44,559 nucleotides of DNA from an uncultured Collinsella sp. (lineage in GTDB: Bacteria; Actinomycetota; Coriobacteriia; Coriobacteriales; Coriobacteriaceae). Below are positions 1-8,567 of this stretch, one piece after another. The stretch's first letter is position 1, and each line of letters opens with the position of its first letter. The stretch lies in contig CAAELZ010000045.1 in NCBI GenBank assembly GCA_900756945.1, positions 1 through 44,559 on the forward strand, in the 5' to 3' direction. The position numbers were made by a program, and so were the translations under genes. The notes under the pieces were generated by a model. That model made no database searches. It saw nothing but the letters and a program-made list of their open reading frames with translations, and was not told where the DNA came from.

Positions 1-13
1 CATTGAGTACCTA

Positions 14-47
14 ATGATTTTTTTAATCCCCGTCCCAGAAAAATCAT
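14..47. repeat. AT-rich hairpin carrying an intergenic 18-mer repeat
   Basis: An 11-bp stem (14-24 with 37-47, one T-G wobble) closes a 12-base loop just downstream of ppsR. Bases 29-46, CCCGTCCCAGAAAAATCA, recur exactly at 33689-33706 between aroC and pheA. The fold is better on the plus strand: the G-U wobble becomes an A-C mismatch on the minus strand. No T-tract follows on the minus strand, so it is a poor terminator for the ppsR operon. Confidence 0.5.
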
Positions 48-58
48 CACAGAAAGGA

Positions 59-934
59 CTACTGCTGTTGAGCGCGGCGGGCGGCACGGCGTGCTCTTGC
101 CTCTTGAATCTCTTCGAGGTGAGCAATGATCTCGGCAGCGCTTTCCTCGATGGCTTTGCCGTCGGTACGCACTACAAAGCAGCCCAGGCGTTTCATGAGC
201 GCGCGGGCTTCCGCAAGCTCACTACGCACGCTCTCGGGCTCGGCATAGGAGCCTGCGACGGCGCGGGCGTAGTCGTCGCCCAAGCGGCTATCGCGAATCT
301 CGGAAATCACATCGACGGTCGAAATCAAGCCGAACAGGCGCATCGGGTCAACCTCGTAAATCGACTTGGGCGGCTCCATGCCATGCGCCAGTGGGACATT
401 GGCGACCTTGTAGCCCTGATAGGCTAAATACATCGACAGCGGCGTCTTGGATGTACGCGACACACCCAGCAGCACGATATCGGCACCCGACAGATCGTCG
501 CAACCACGACCGTCATCGTGCTCAACGAAATACTCCATGGCCTCGATACGATGGAAATAGCGGTCATCGGTCTTGTGAATCACGCCCGCAACGCACTTGG
601 GCGGCACACCGATGAGCGACGACAGCACGGCAAGCGTCGGGCCGATCAGGTCGACCGAACGGATATGCAGCATACCCAGGTAATCGAGCACGCGGGCGCG
701 AAGCGCCGGATCGACAATGGTATGGAACACGGCGACATCGCGATGGTCGGCATCGACGCGCGGCCCCACAAATGACTTGACCTGCTCCACCGAGGTCACC
801 TTGGGCAGGCGCAAGAGACGAAAAGCCCCTTCATCAAATTGCCCGGACGCCGCAAGCACCACCTCACAAGCGGTATCGCCGAGCGAATCGGAGATAACGA
901 TAACGGTGGGACGAGCGGTGACCGGGCAATCCAT
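59..934 (-). CDS. ppsR: Pyruvate, phosphate dikinase regulatory protein (kinase/pyrophosphorylase, DUF299)
   Basis: This is a bifunctional ADP-dependent kinase and Pi-dependent pyrophosphorylase. It switches pyruvate phosphate dikinase or PEP synthase off and on by threonine phosphorylation. The 291-aa length is usual for the family. The P-loop GVSRTSKTPLS lies at residues 157-167, and the N-terminus has the typical ISDSLGDTA start of the fold (about 15-23). The ATG is preceded by AAAGGAG with 5-base spacing. It follows glyS by 34 bases and is the last visible gene of the rpsP-to-glyS operon, a placement like that of yqfL near glyQS in Firmicutes. The target dikinase gene is not in the window; it may lie just beyond base 1, which is inference. 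Confidence 0.93.
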   Translation of the reverse strand: MDCPVTARPTVIVISDSLGDTACEVVLAASGQFDEGAFRLLRLPKVTSVEQVKSFVGPRVDADHRDVAVFHTIVDPALRARVLDYLGMLHIRSVDLIGPTLAVLSSLIGVPPKCVAGVIHKTDDRYFHRIEAMEYFVEHDDGRGCDDLSGADIVLLGVSRTSKTPLSMYLAYQGYKVANVPLAHGMEPPKSIYEVDPMRLFGLISTVDVISEIRDSRLGDDYARAVAGSYAEPESVRSELAEARALMKRLGCFVVRTDGKAIEESAAEIIAHLEEIQEARARRAARRAQQQ

Positions 935-968
935 GCGGGGCTCCTTTTGCGCTTATGCGCAGGCTGGC

Positions 969-3065
969 TTACTTTTTGCGGGCAAGCTCACCGATGTTGG
1001 CGATGCCGGAGAAAACGGCCTCGAAGCGGTTGAGCAGCTTAAGGCGATTATCGCGAAGCTGCTCGTCCTTGTCCATGACCATGACCTCGTCGAAGAAGCG
1101 GTCGATGGGGGCACGCAGGGCGGCGAGGGCAGCAAATGCGGCCGGGTAGTCCTCGGCAGCAAGGGCGGCATCGACAGCGGTCTGAGCAGCCTCGGAGGCG
1201 TCGGCGAGCGCGAGTTCGGCCTCGCCCATCAGGGCGCGGTCGTACTCCGCACCCAGCTCGGGCTTCGAGATATGCGCGGCACGGGCATAGGCGGTAGCCA
1301 GGTTGTCGAACGTCTCAGCGTCATTCTTGCGGGCCTCGTCGAGGGCAGCGCAGCGGGCAAAGAAGACGGACGGGGCGATGATATGCACCGCAGAGACGGC
1401 GGCGACGGTATCGGCCGGAATCTTCTCGTCGCGGGCCATGCTCACCAGGCGGCCGTGGAAGAAGTCGCGGACCTGCTGGGCGACCTCGGCGGCGTCGAAC
1501 TCAATGCCCTGCTCGCTATAGAGCTCAAGGGCAAAGTCAATCAGCGACGTGGGGTCGATCGGCAGACGGTCGCGCAGGATGTTGATGATGCCGATAGCGG
1601 CACGACGCAGCGCGTACGGGTCGGAAGAGCCGGTCGGGGGCTCGCCGATGGCAAAGATACCGGCGATGGTATCGAGCTTGTCGGCGCAGGCCACGATGCA
1701 GCCGGCGGTACCCTCGGGCAGCTCGTCGCCGGCAAAGCGGGGACGATAGTGGTCGCGAATGGCGTGGGCGACTTCGTCGTTCTCCCCCATCGCGGTCGCG
1801 TAGTAACCACCCATCACGCCCTGTTGGCTCGTGAACTCGACGACGGCGTTGGACACCAGGTCGGCCTTGCACAGGTGAGCGGCGCGAGCGGCGTCGGCGG
1901 CCAGGTGGGCGCCCAGATGGGCCTCGCGGGCGATGGCGAGCGCGAGCTGCTCAACACGCTCGGACTTGGCGAGCACGCTGCCGAGCTTCTCCTGGAAGGC
2001 GACCTTGGCCAGACGCTCGCGGAACTCGTCGAGGGAGATCTTCAGGTCCTCCTCGTAGAAGAACTTGGCGTCGTCCAGGCGGGCGCGCACGACGCGCTCG
2101 TTGCCGTCGATCACACGCTCGGCGTTCTCGGGCTTGCTGTTGGAAACGACCACGAACTCACGCGTGAGCTTGCCCTCGCCGTCATAGATCGGGAAGTAGC
2201 GCTGGTTGGTGAGCATGGACTCGCAGATAATCTCGTGCGGGACCTTGAGGAACTCCTCGTCGAAGGTACCGACGAGCACCGTCGGCCACTCGCAGAGGTT
2301 GATGACCTCCTCAAAGACCTTCTTGGGCGTATCAACATGGCAGCCGGGGCGAACAGCCTCGACCTCGGCGATGCCGGCAAGGATGGCCTCACGACGACGC
2401 TCGGCAGAAAGCACGCCGGCGTCCTCGAGCACCTGCTCGTAGACGGCGGGGCTGGCGACAACATGGTCGCCGGCGCCCAAGACGCGATGACCGCGCGTGG
2501 TGTTGCCGCTCGTCACGTCAGCAAAGGTGACGGGCACGACGTCCTCGCCCAAAAGGCAGCAGATCCAGCGGACCGGACGCACGAACGTCGCGTGCTCGTG
2601 GCCCCAGCGCTGGGAGCGGTAGTTGGGCCACTGCAGGCCGGCGATGGTCTTCTCGCACAGGGCCGTCAGGATCGGAGTAGCCGGAGCGGAAGGAATGTTC
2701 TTCTCGGCAAAGACGTACTCACGACCGTCGGTGTCCTCGCGACGGACCAGATCCTCGGCAGCCACACCGAACTTACGGGCGAAGCCCTGGGCGGCCTTGG
2801 TGGTGTTACCGTCCGCGTCGAAGGCAATGTTGGCCGCGGGGCCACGCTTGACCTCGTGAACCTCATCGGTCGCGGTGGCGACGTCGGCCACGAGTGCAGC
2901 CAAACGACGCGGACTCGAGATCACGCGGACCTCGCCGTGGGCCAGACCGGCCTCGTCGAGACCCTTGGCGATCATGGTGCCAAGCTGCTTGACGGCATTG
3001 TTCAGCGGTGCGGAGGGCATTTCCTCCGTACCGATCTCAAACAGGAAATCCTTAGCGTCTGCCAT
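969..3065 (-). CDS. glyS: Glycine--tRNA ligase beta subunit
   Basis: This is the beta chain of the bacterial alpha2-beta2 glycyl-tRNA synthetase, which charges tRNA-Gly. At 698 aa it has normal length. It opens with the family signature FLFEIGTEEMPS (residues 8-19). The region RDHYRPRFAGDELP and the following SSDPYALRRAAIGI are strongly conserved in GlyS, and the C-terminus ends with the anticodon-binding part (DRFFDEVMVM, then RLKLLNRFEAVF). The ATG lies 3 bases after the glyQ stop, so translation is probably coupled and subunit ratios kept equal. The subunits are separate here, not fused. Confidence 0.97.
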   Translation of the reverse strand: MADAKDFLFEIGTEEMPSAPLNNAVKQLGTMIAKGLDEAGLAHGEVRVISSPRRLAALVADVATATDEVHEVKRGPAANIAFDADGNTTKAAQGFARKFGVAAEDLVRREDTDGREYVFAEKNIPSAPATPILTALCEKTIAGLQWPNYRSQRWGHEHATFVRPVRWICCLLGEDVVPVTFADVTSGNTTRGHRVLGAGDHVVASPAVYEQVLEDAGVLSAERRREAILAGIAEVEAVRPGCHVDTPKKVFEEVINLCEWPTVLVGTFDEEFLKVPHEIICESMLTNQRYFPIYDGEGKLTREFVVVSNSKPENAERVIDGNERVVRARLDDAKFFYEEDLKISLDEFRERLAKVAFQEKLGSVLAKSERVEQLALAIAREAHLGAHLAADAARAAHLCKADLVSNAVVEFTSQQGVMGGYYATAMGENDEVAHAIRDHYRPRFAGDELPEGTAGCIVACADKLDTIAGIFAIGEPPTGSSDPYALRRAAIGIINILRDRLPIDPTSLIDFALELYSEQGIEFDAAEVAQQVRDFFHGRLVSMARDEKIPADTVAAVSAVHIIAPSVFFARCAALDEARKNDAETFDNLATAYARAAHISKPELGAEYDRALMGEAELALADASEAAQTAVDAALAAEDYPAAFAALAALRAPIDRFFDEVMVMDKDEQLRDNRLKLLNRFEAVFSGIANIGELARKK

Positions 3066-3068
3066 GGC

Positions 3069-3980
3069 TTACGCCACCTCGCCTTCCTGGTTGGCATTCT
3101 CGTTGACTCCGGCGACCTCGGCCATATAGGCCTCGCAGCACGCCTTGGCGACGGCGCGGACACGCAGGATGTAGTTGGCACGCTCGACCGCAGACAGAGC
3201 GCCGCGGGCATCGAGCAGATTGAAAGCGTGGCTGCACTTCATGACGCAGTCGTATGCGGGCAACGGCAGCTTGCGCTCCAGGCAGGAATGGCACTCGGCC
3301 TCGTAGTCGTCAAACTTCTGACGCATCATCTCGACGTTGGCGACCTCAAAGTTATAGGCACTGAATTCGCGCTCGTTCTCGAGGAACACGTCGCCGTAGG
3401 TCATGGGCGTGCCATCGGGCAGGTAGCTCCACACCAGATCGTAGACCGAGTTGACGCCCTGGGCGTACATGGCGATACGCTCCAGGCCATAGGTAATCTC
3501 GACGGGCACGGGGTCGACCTCGATACCGCCCACCTGCTGGAAGTACGTAAACTGCGTGACCTCCATGCCGTTGAGCCAGACCTCCCAGCCAAGGCCCCAG
3601 GCGCCCAGGGTCGGGCTCTCCCAGTCGTCCTCGACAAAGCGGACGTCATGGTCGTTGGGGTCCAGGCCAATGGCGGCCAGCGAACCCAGGTAGAGCTCCT
3701 GGGCGTTGACCGGCGACGGCTTGATGAGCACCTGGAACTGATAGTAGTGCTGCATGCGGTTAGGGTTCTCGCCGTAGCGGCCGTCGGCGGGACGGCGGCA
3801 AGGCTGCGCATAGCAGGTGCGCCACTCGGCGGGACCGAGCGAGCGCAGCGTGGTCGCGGTATGGAAGGTACCGGCACCGACCTCGGAGTCATAGGGCTGC
3901 ATAATGACGCAGCCCTGCTCGCCCCAGTACTGCTGGAGGCGCAGGATGATGTCTTGGAAGGAAAGCGATGAAGCGTTCAT
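3069..3980 (-). CDS. glyQ: Glycine--tRNA ligase alpha subunit
   Basis: This is the catalytic alpha chain of tetrameric glycyl-tRNA synthetase; it carries the class II aminoacylation core and forms glycyl-adenylate. It has 303 aa, the usual length. Family hallmarks are FQDIILRLQQYWGEQGC near residues 8-24, the PCRRPADGRYGENPNRMQHYYQ block (about 81-102), and GWEVWLNGMEVTQFTYFQQ further on. The ATG follows GAGGGG and AGAGG stretches. The 59-base gap to lepB holds a TATAGT that could be a -10 box, but no convincing -35 box, so I assume co-transcription with lepB. Confidence 0.97.
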   Translation of the reverse strand: MNASSLSFQDIILRLQQYWGEQGCVIMQPYDSEVGAGTFHTATTLRSLGPAEWRTCYAQPCRRPADGRYGENPNRMQHYYQFQVLIKPSPVNAQELYLGSLAAIGLDPNDHDVRFVEDDWESPTLGAWGLGWEVWLNGMEVTQFTYFQQVGGIEVDPVPVEITYGLERIAMYAQGVNSVYDLVWSYLPDGTPMTYGDVFLENEREFSAYNFEVANVEMMRQKFDDYEAECHSCLERKLPLPAYDCVMKCSHAFNLLDARGALSAVERANYILRVRAVAKACCEAYMAEVAGVNENANQEGEVA

Positions 3981-4039
3981 GCCTCTAATATCCCCTCGTC
4001 GAAACGATTACACGGTTAGGTACTGTACTATAGCGGTTT

Positions 4040-4609
4040 TTAGTCGATAGCGCCGATGCGGTTGAGCGGCCAGTAGCGCACAAGCGCCACAGCGATCAAA
4101 TCAGAGCGATCGACGGGACCAAAGTAGCGCGAGTCGGCAGAGTTTTCGCGGTTGTCGCCCATCACCCACACGCACCCGTCGGGAACGGTGTAGGGATAAC
4201 TCACCTGGGCGCCAGGCGCTTGGACCGAAAGCGGCCAGCTCATGCCCGTCGTATAGTCCTCGTCGAGCGCCTGGCCGTCAACGACGACCTTGCCGTCCTG
4301 AAGGTCGACCGTCTGGCCGGCCGTGGCGATGACGCGCTTTACCAGCACGTCATGCTCGGATGTGGCATCGGGGTTGTGAAACACCACGATATCGCCCTGT
4401 TTGACGGGCTGTCCGAGTTCGAGCGTCACCTTCTGCGCCAGAATCTGATCGCCGATCTCGATCGTGTCCTCCATGGAACCGGTGGGCACTACAAAGGGCT
4501 CGACCACAAACGAGCGAATCAAGAAGGTGGCGACCAGTGCGATCGCGATGACCGCGATCCACTCAAAAGCGCCCCTCAACGCGGAATGTTGCGTAGGAAC
4601 CATACTCAC
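4040..4609 (-). CDS. lepB: Signal peptidase I
   Basis: This membrane serine protease removes signal peptides from Sec- and Tat-exported proteins on the outer face of the membrane. The protein has 189 aa and a single N-terminal membrane segment (about residues 15-35). The catalytic serine is S45 in PTGSMEDTI and the general-base lysine is K91 in VLVKRVIA. The box E motif GDNRENSADSRYFG is at 151-164. The short, one-span form is typical of Gram-positive enzymes. The ATG overlaps the trmD stop as ATGA, which implies translational coupling. Confidence 0.96.
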   Translation of the reverse strand: MSMVPTQHSALRGAFEWIAVIAIALVATFLIRSFVVEPFVVPTGSMEDTIEIGDQILAQKVTLELGQPVKQGDIVVFHNPDATSEHDVLVKRVIATAGQTVDLQDGKVVVDGQALDEDYTTGMSWPLSVQAPGAQVSYPYTVPDGCVWVMGDNRENSADSRYFGPVDRSDLIAVALVRYWPLNRIGAID

Positions 4610-5364
4610 TCCTCGCTCTGCGAATACGAAGCGTCAAGGATCACCTGCGCGTAAGCGCGCTCCTCGGGCGTGAGCCGCGCCGTCTCGATCAAGTCCGGAC
4701 GCCAGCGGCAGGTGCGCTCGATGGCGTTCTTGCGACGCCAGGCATCGACCTTGGCGTGATCGCCGCTCACAAGCACCGGAGGCACGCCCTCGCCGTTGAA
4801 CTCGGCGGGACGGGTGTACTGCGCGTACTCGAGCAGGCCTCCGTCCTCGGCGGTCGAGAACGACTCGTCGACGTTGCTCATCTCATCACCAAGGGCGCCG
4901 GGAATGAGGCGCACGACGGCATCGGCAACGACCATAGCGGGAAGTTCGCCGCCCGTAAGCACGTAGTCGCCGATCGACAGACGCTCATCGGCATACGCAT
5001 ACGCGCGCTCGTCGACGCCCTCGTAGCGGCTGCACACAAACAGCAGGCGCTCACTTTTGAGCAGGCGCTCGGCCACATGCTGCGTAAAGGGCTCGCCACA
5101 GGGGGTGAAGAACACAACCGTGGGCTTGGAACCCTCTGCGCTAATGGCCTCGATGGCCTCTGCGATAGGCTCGACCTTCATGAGCATGCCCTGCCCGCCG
5201 CCGTACGGCTCGTCATCGACGGTACGATGACGGTCGTGCGTCCAGTCGCGCAGGTTATACGCCTTAAAATCAAAAAGGCCGGCCTTACGGGCGCGGCCCA
5301 AAATCGATGTGGACATGACGGGCTCAAACATCTCGGGAAAGACCGAAAGGGTCTCAATCAGCAT
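4606..5364 (-). CDS. trmD: tRNA (guanine-37-N1)-methyltransferase
   Basis: TrmD methylates G37 next to the anticodon, using S-adenosylmethionine, and prevents +1 frameshifting. It is a SPOUT trefoil-knot enzyme of 252 aa, normal length. Signatures are LSVFPEMF (residues 6-13), the DEPYGGGQGMLMK block, CSRYEGVDERA, and the knot segment SIGDYVLTGGELPAM. It sits in the classic rpsP-rimM-trmD arrangement, 10 bases after rimM, with GGGAGG before its ATG. It overlaps lepB by 4 bases. Confidence 0.97.
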   Translation of the reverse strand: MLIETLSVFPEMFEPVMSTSILGRARKAGLFDFKAYNLRDWTHDRHRTVDDEPYGGGQGMLMKVEPIAEAIEAISAEGSKPTVVFFTPCGEPFTQHVAERLLKSERLLFVCSRYEGVDERAYAYADERLSIGDYVLTGGELPAMVVADAVVRLIPGALGDEMSNVDESFSTAEDGGLLEYAQYTRPAEFNGEGVPPVLVSGDHAKVDAWRRKNAIERTCRWRPDLIETARLTPEERAYAQVILDASYSQSEE

Positions 5365-5374
5365 GTTGTCCTCC

Positions 5375-5896
5375 CTACTTGTCCATATCGATCAGGCCGT
5401 CCATAACGTGGACGGAAATTGTTCCTGTGTCGGGAAGATCGAGCACAACCTGCTCGATCACGGGAATCAGTACCTCGCCGTACCGATCGCCCTCGACAAC
5501 CCAAACATCGTTGGCGGGCGTCGACATGATCTCGACAATCGTGCCGAGCGAACCGAAGCGCTCGTCGACCACCTCGCGGCCCATCAGGTCGGTATAGGCG
5601 GCGTCGAGCGAATCGAGCTCAAAGTCGTCACGATTTGCCAGCACATAGCATCCCGTGATGCCCTCGGCGGCCGTCAAGTCGTCAATACCCTCAAACGAGA
5701 CCAGATCGCCATCGCCCGTATCGGTGACGGACACGACCGTGCAAAAGCGGTCGCGCTTGAGCGCCGGCGGCGTCAGGGCGACGCGCATACCCGGCTCTAA
5801 TACAGAAGGAAGCCCCCGCAGCGGCTGCGCGAGGACCTCCCCCTTCCTTCCGTGCGGCTTGACCACACGGGCGATGTTTTTGTACTGGGACCTCAA
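5375..5896 (-). CDS. rimM: Ribosome maturation factor RimM
   Basis: RimM binds ribosomal protein S19 and assists maturation of the 30S head. The protein has 173 aa. The N-terminal RimM barrel starts with IARVVKPHGRKGEV (about residues 8-21) and the C-terminal PRC-type barrel includes DLMGREVVDE and VIEQVVLDL. The start is a TTG four bases after the khpA stop; no ATG would keep the conserved N-terminus. It is co-transcribed with rpsP, khpA and trmD. Confidence 0.94.
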   Translation of the reverse strand: MRSQYKNIARVVKPHGRKGEVLAQPLRGLPSVLEPGMRVALTPPALKRDRFCTVVSVTDTGDGDLVSFEGIDDLTAAEGITGCYVLANRDDFELDSLDAAYTDLMGREVVDERFGSLGTIVEIMSTPANDVWVVEGDRYGEVLIPVIEQVVLDLPDTGTISVHVMDGLIDMDK

Positions 5897-5900
5897 GGTC

Positions 5901-6185
5901 CTAGCCCAGAACCTCTACCTCGACAGCAGTGTCGAGGCGAGCGGCCAGTGCACGGGCGAGCGTGCGAATGGCCTTGATGGTACGGCCACGACGGCCGATG
6001 ACCTTAGCGACGTCATCCTCGGCGACCGAAACCTCGATCGTAGAGGCGTCGTCACCATCGATGACCTCAAGGCTCACGGAATCCGGGTCGTCGACGATCT
6101 GAACAACGAGATATTCGACGAGATCGGCGATGCGATCTGAGAGCATTGCCTCACCCTCGAGCTGTGCAGCGTCAACCTCAGGCAC
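5901..6185 (-). CDS. khpA: KH-domain RNA-binding protein (KhpA/YlqC family)
   Basis: This 94-aa single-KH-domain protein belongs to the family that, in Streptococcus, acts with KhpB/Jag on RNA linked to cell division and elongation. The GxxG loop is in VAKVIGRRGRTIKAI (about residues 59-73). A second in-frame methionine at residue 14 (MLSDRIADLVEYLV) matches the usual KhpA start, so the true protein may be 81 aa. It sits between rpsP and rimM, its standard place in Gram-positive bacteria. The link to elongation is family knowledge, not something the sequence shows. Confidence 0.9.
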   Translation of the reverse strand: MPEVDAAQLEGEAMLSDRIADLVEYLVVQIVDDPDSVSLEVIDGDDASTIEVSVAEDDVAKVIGRRGRTIKAIRTLARALAARLDTAVEVEVLG

Positions 6186-6188
6186 GAT

Positions 6189-6530
6189 TTACTCCTCGGC
6201 GCCCTCAGCGGCCTCAGCGGCAGCCTTAGCGGCCTCGGCCTCTTTGGCGAGCTGCTTCTTGGACTTCTTGACGACGGTCTCGGTCTTCTCGCCCTCGTTG
6301 GCGGCCTTGACCAGAGCGGCGACGGCGTCGGTGAGCTGAGCGCCCTTGGACTGCCAGTCGGCGATCTTCTCGAGGTCGAGGTTGATGGTCTTGGGGGCGG
6401 TCATCGGGTTGTAGCGGCCAACCTCCTCGATGATACGACCGTCACGCGGGGCGCGGGAATCGGCGACGACGACACGGTAGTACGGACGCTTCTTAGCGCC
6501 GTGACGAGCAAGGCGAATCTTGACTGCCAA
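6189..6530 (-). CDS. rpsP: 30S ribosomal protein S16
   Basis: S16 is a core 30S protein. I place the start at a TTG giving AVKIRLARHG after the initiator, because GGAGGAG lies 6 bases before it; a longer frame to 6566 lacks support from the family. The protein is then 113 aa. The conserved part (KKRPYYRVVVADSRAPRDGR, then RYNP) fills about 80 residues and is followed by an alanine, lysine and glutamate-rich tail longer than in most S16 proteins. It is the first gene of the operon running to ppsR. Confidence 0.95.
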   Translation of the reverse strand: MAVKIRLARHGAKKRPYYRVVVADSRAPRDGRIIEEVGRYNPMTAPKTINLDLEKIADWQSKGAQLTDAVAALVKAANEGEKTETVVKKSKKQLAKEAEAAKAAAEAAEGAEE

Positions 6531-6586
6531 AGGAAACTCCTCCAACCAAGCAGCTTTAGGCTGCAACTACAAACAAACAGTTGAAC

Positions 6587-6615
6587 ATAATACGCCATCG
6601 ACGCGGGCAGGTGAA
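6587..6615 (-). promoter_or_regulatory. Predicted promoter of the rpsP-to-ppsR operon
   Basis: On the minus strand, TTCACC (6610-6615) and TATTAT (6587-6592) are separated by 17 bases. The leader of about 50 bases carries a small hairpin GCAGC-N5-GCTGC at 6550-6564 just before the rpsP ribosome-binding site; this could be a regulatory element or chance. Confidence 0.55.
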
Positions 6616-6719
6616 GTCCGTGAGACCAACTTCTTCGGTGTAGTCGAAGGCAAATCCATATCTTAGACAAGAATTCGCGATTTGCAAGCACATCCACGCA
6701 CCCCACATGAGCTGCGCGG

Positions 6720-6725
6720 TATACT
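6720..6725 (+). promoter_or_regulatory. Possible -10 box of dinB (leaderless)
   Basis: TATACT lies only 6 bases before the dinB ATG, which would place the transcript start at or next to the start codon. No good -35 box is present at 16-18 bases upstream, so this is tentative. Confidence 0.35.
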
Positions 6726-6731
6726 CATGCC

Positions 6732-7985
6732 ATGAAAAGACGCGAACATACATACGGTTATGAAGATGCTGCGGGCGTCACGCCGCCGCCCTGGACGGGG
6801 CCGGCGGTGGGCCTCATGGATCTCGATGCGTTTTTTGCGAGCGTGGAAATGCTCGACCATCCCGAGTGGCGCGGCAAGCCACTCATCGTGGGTGGCGATG
6901 CCGATTCCCGCGGCGTTGTATCCACCTGCTCATACGAGGCGCGTCGCTTTGGCGTGCACTCCGCCATGCCCTCGGCCGAGGCACGGCGCCTCTGTCCGCA
7001 GGCCATTTGGACGCATGGGCACTTTGATCGCTACCGCGAGGTGAGCGCGCAGGTCATGGCGATTCTTGCCGAAGAGACGCCGCGCGTTGAGCGCGTATCC
7101 ATCGACGAAGCCTTTATCGATATCACACCGGGTCGTTTTGCGCCCGAGGACCCGCTGCTGGTTGCACGGCGCATAAGCGACCGCGTGGCAGCGCTGGGAG
7201 TGACCTGTTCCATTGGCGTGGGCTGCAACAAGACGGTCGCAAAGATCGCAAGCGAGCGGGATAAGCCGTTTGGGCTGACCATCGTGCGCCCCGGAACCGA
7301 GCAGCGCTTTTTGGCCGCGCTGCCGGTATCTGCCATGAGCGGCATCGGGCGCTCGGCCGAGGAGCGACTGCGCCGCATGCGCATCTACACGCTCGGCGAG
7401 CTGTCACGCGCGCCGGAATCCACGCTAGCTGCAATTTTTGGCGTCAACGGCGAACGCATGCGCCAGCGTGCGCTGGGGCTCGAAATATCCGAAGTAACAA
7501 GCCTCGATGAGGAACGCGAGGTTAAATCCGTGAGCAATGAGCGCACCTTTGCGAAAGATTTGACTGAGCGTGGGGACATCGAAGCGGCGATTGCGCTGTT
7601 GGGAGAGTCGGTTGGACGCCGCCTGCGCCGTCAGGGACTGACGGGCGGCACGGTAACGCTCAAGCTTAAGTATTCGTATGGCAGCGGACGCACGGCGCAG
7701 CGGCGGCTTCCCCACCCCACCGACGACGAGAATATCTTTGTGGCGGTTGCGCTCGAACTGCTCGACAACATCTGGCAGGAAGGCATGCATGTTCGCTTAG
7801 CAGGCATCGGCATGAGCGACTTTGACCATCAAGGCGGCATCCAGACCGACCTGTTCTGCGAAGTCGACGACCGCGGAGCCCAATCAAGCGACCGTCGCGA
7901 CCTCTCCGTCGCGATCGATGCCGTCCGAGACAAGTTCGGCGACACCGCCCTATCTTTCGGCCGCCAATCCCGCTTCGACGATTAA
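6732..7985 (+). CDS. dinB: DNA polymerase IV (Y-family)
   Basis: This error-prone translesion polymerase lacks proofreading. The protein has 417 aa with a roughly 25-residue N-terminal extension before the palm motif MDLDAFFASVE (29-39). Metal-binding acidic residues include D30, and D125 and E126 in RVSIDEAFID. A helix-hairpin-helix region (SGIGRSAEERL, about 203-213) and the little-finger domain follow. QTDLF at 371-375 looks like a sliding-clamp-binding motif, although it is not at the extreme C-terminus. The gene is divergent from rpsP and monocistronic. No LexA-type operator is obvious, and no ribosome-binding site precedes the ATG. Confidence 0.95.
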   Translation: MKRREHTYGYEDAAGVTPPPWTGPAVGLMDLDAFFASVEMLDHPEWRGKPLIVGGDADSRGVVSTCSYEARRFGVHSAMPSAEARRLCPQAIWTHGHFDRYREVSAQVMAILAEETPRVERVSIDEAFIDITPGRFAPEDPLLVARRISDRVAALGVTCSIGVGCNKTVAKIASERDKPFGLTIVRPGTEQRFLAALPVSAMSGIGRSAEERLRRMRIYTLGELSRAPESTLAAIFGVNGERMRQRALGLEISEVTSLDEEREVKSVSNERTFAKDLTERGDIEAAIALLGESVGRRLRRQGLTGGTVTLKLKYSYGSGRTAQRRLPHPTDDENIFVAVALELLDNIWQEGMHVRLAGIGMSDFDHQGGIQTDLFCEVDDRGAQSSDRRDLSVAIDAVRDKFGDTALSFGRQSRFDD

Positions 7986-7997
7986 CCGCCTTTGGGC

Positions 7998-8040
7998 AAA
8001 AAGAAAGCCGGGCAGGTGCGGAAAACCGCAACTGCCCGGC
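7998..8040 (-). terminator. Intrinsic terminator after rsfS
   Basis: GCCGGGCAG-N-TGCGG pairs with CCGCA-N-CTGCCCGGC around an AAAA (TTTT on the minus strand) loop at 8007-8040. On the minus strand it is followed by TTTCTTTTT. It ends the yqeK-rsfS transcript and, as a stem, may also block readthrough from dinB. Confidence 0.85.
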
Positions 8041-8083
8041 GAAATGCGCGAGGCTAGCTAAAAGCCCCATATTAAATGAGCCA

Positions 8084-8539
8084 CTAGAGGAGGTCGAGGG
8101 GGAGCTGGGGGGCGTCACCCCAGAGCTTTTCTAGGCGGTAAAAGTCGCGGGCTTCGGGAGTGAAGACGTGGACGACAACCGAGCCGTAGTCCATGAGCAT
8201 CCAGGTCTTCTGCTCGCGGCCCTCGATGGAGAACGGATGCTCGCCGCAAGCCTCGGCAACCTTCTCCTCGATCTCGTCGACAATCGAATCGACCTGGCGG
8301 TTGTTGGTACCGGTGGCAAGCACAAAGTAGTCGCACACGTCGGAAAGCTCGGTCAGGTCGAGCACCTGCACGTCCTCGCCCTTCTTGTCGTAGGCGGCCT
8401 GCGCGGCGGCGCGGGCGACATCCTCGGCGGCGACACCGCTCGCGGACAGCGAGGCGGCGGTGCGGTCGGACGTGGCAACGAAACTCTTGTGCTCCACACC
8501 TTCAAGAATCTGCTCGTCAGTCATGGTCTCGTCGGCCAT
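8084..8539 (-). CDS. rsfS: Ribosomal silencing factor RsfS
   Basis: RsfS binds L14 on the 50S subunit and blocks joining to 30S in starvation and stationary phase. I chose the ATG with AAGAGG six bases upstream (151 aa); a GTG seven codons earlier is also open. The conserved DUF143 core runs from about residue 40: EDVQVLDLTELSDVCDYFVLATG, then NNRQVDSIVDEIEE and the MLMDYGSVVVHVFTPEARDFYRLEKLWGDAP segment. The N-terminal extension of about 40 residues is longer than usual. It follows yqeK, as in the nadD-yqeK-rsfS cluster of many Gram-positives. Confidence 0.94.
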   Translation of the reverse strand: MADETMTDEQILEGVEHKSFVATSDRTAASLSASGVAAEDVARAAAQAAYDKKGEDVQVLDLTELSDVCDYFVLATGTNNRQVDSIVDEIEEKVAEACGEHPFSIEGREQKTWMLMDYGSVVVHVFTPEARDFYRLEKLWGDAPQLPLDLL

Positions 8540-8567
8540 GGAATACCTCTTTCTAGACACACCCGAG

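Noticed and set aside
717..3971. Very long plus-strand open frame (1084 codons) opposite glyS and glyQ
   Set aside because: It lies entirely antisense to two well-conserved tRNA synthetase genes, and its product is a low-complexity Gly/Asp/Leu/Val mix without motifs. High GC in third codon positions removes stops from this frame.
3981..4039. Possible T-box or glycine riboswitch before glyQ
   Set aside because: The gap is only 59 bases and holds neither a T-box sequence nor a terminator-antiterminator pair.
6531..6731. Search for a small RNA or small gene between rpsP and dinB
   Set aside because: Only promoter elements and one small hairpin are visible; no frame with a start and ribosome-binding site was found.
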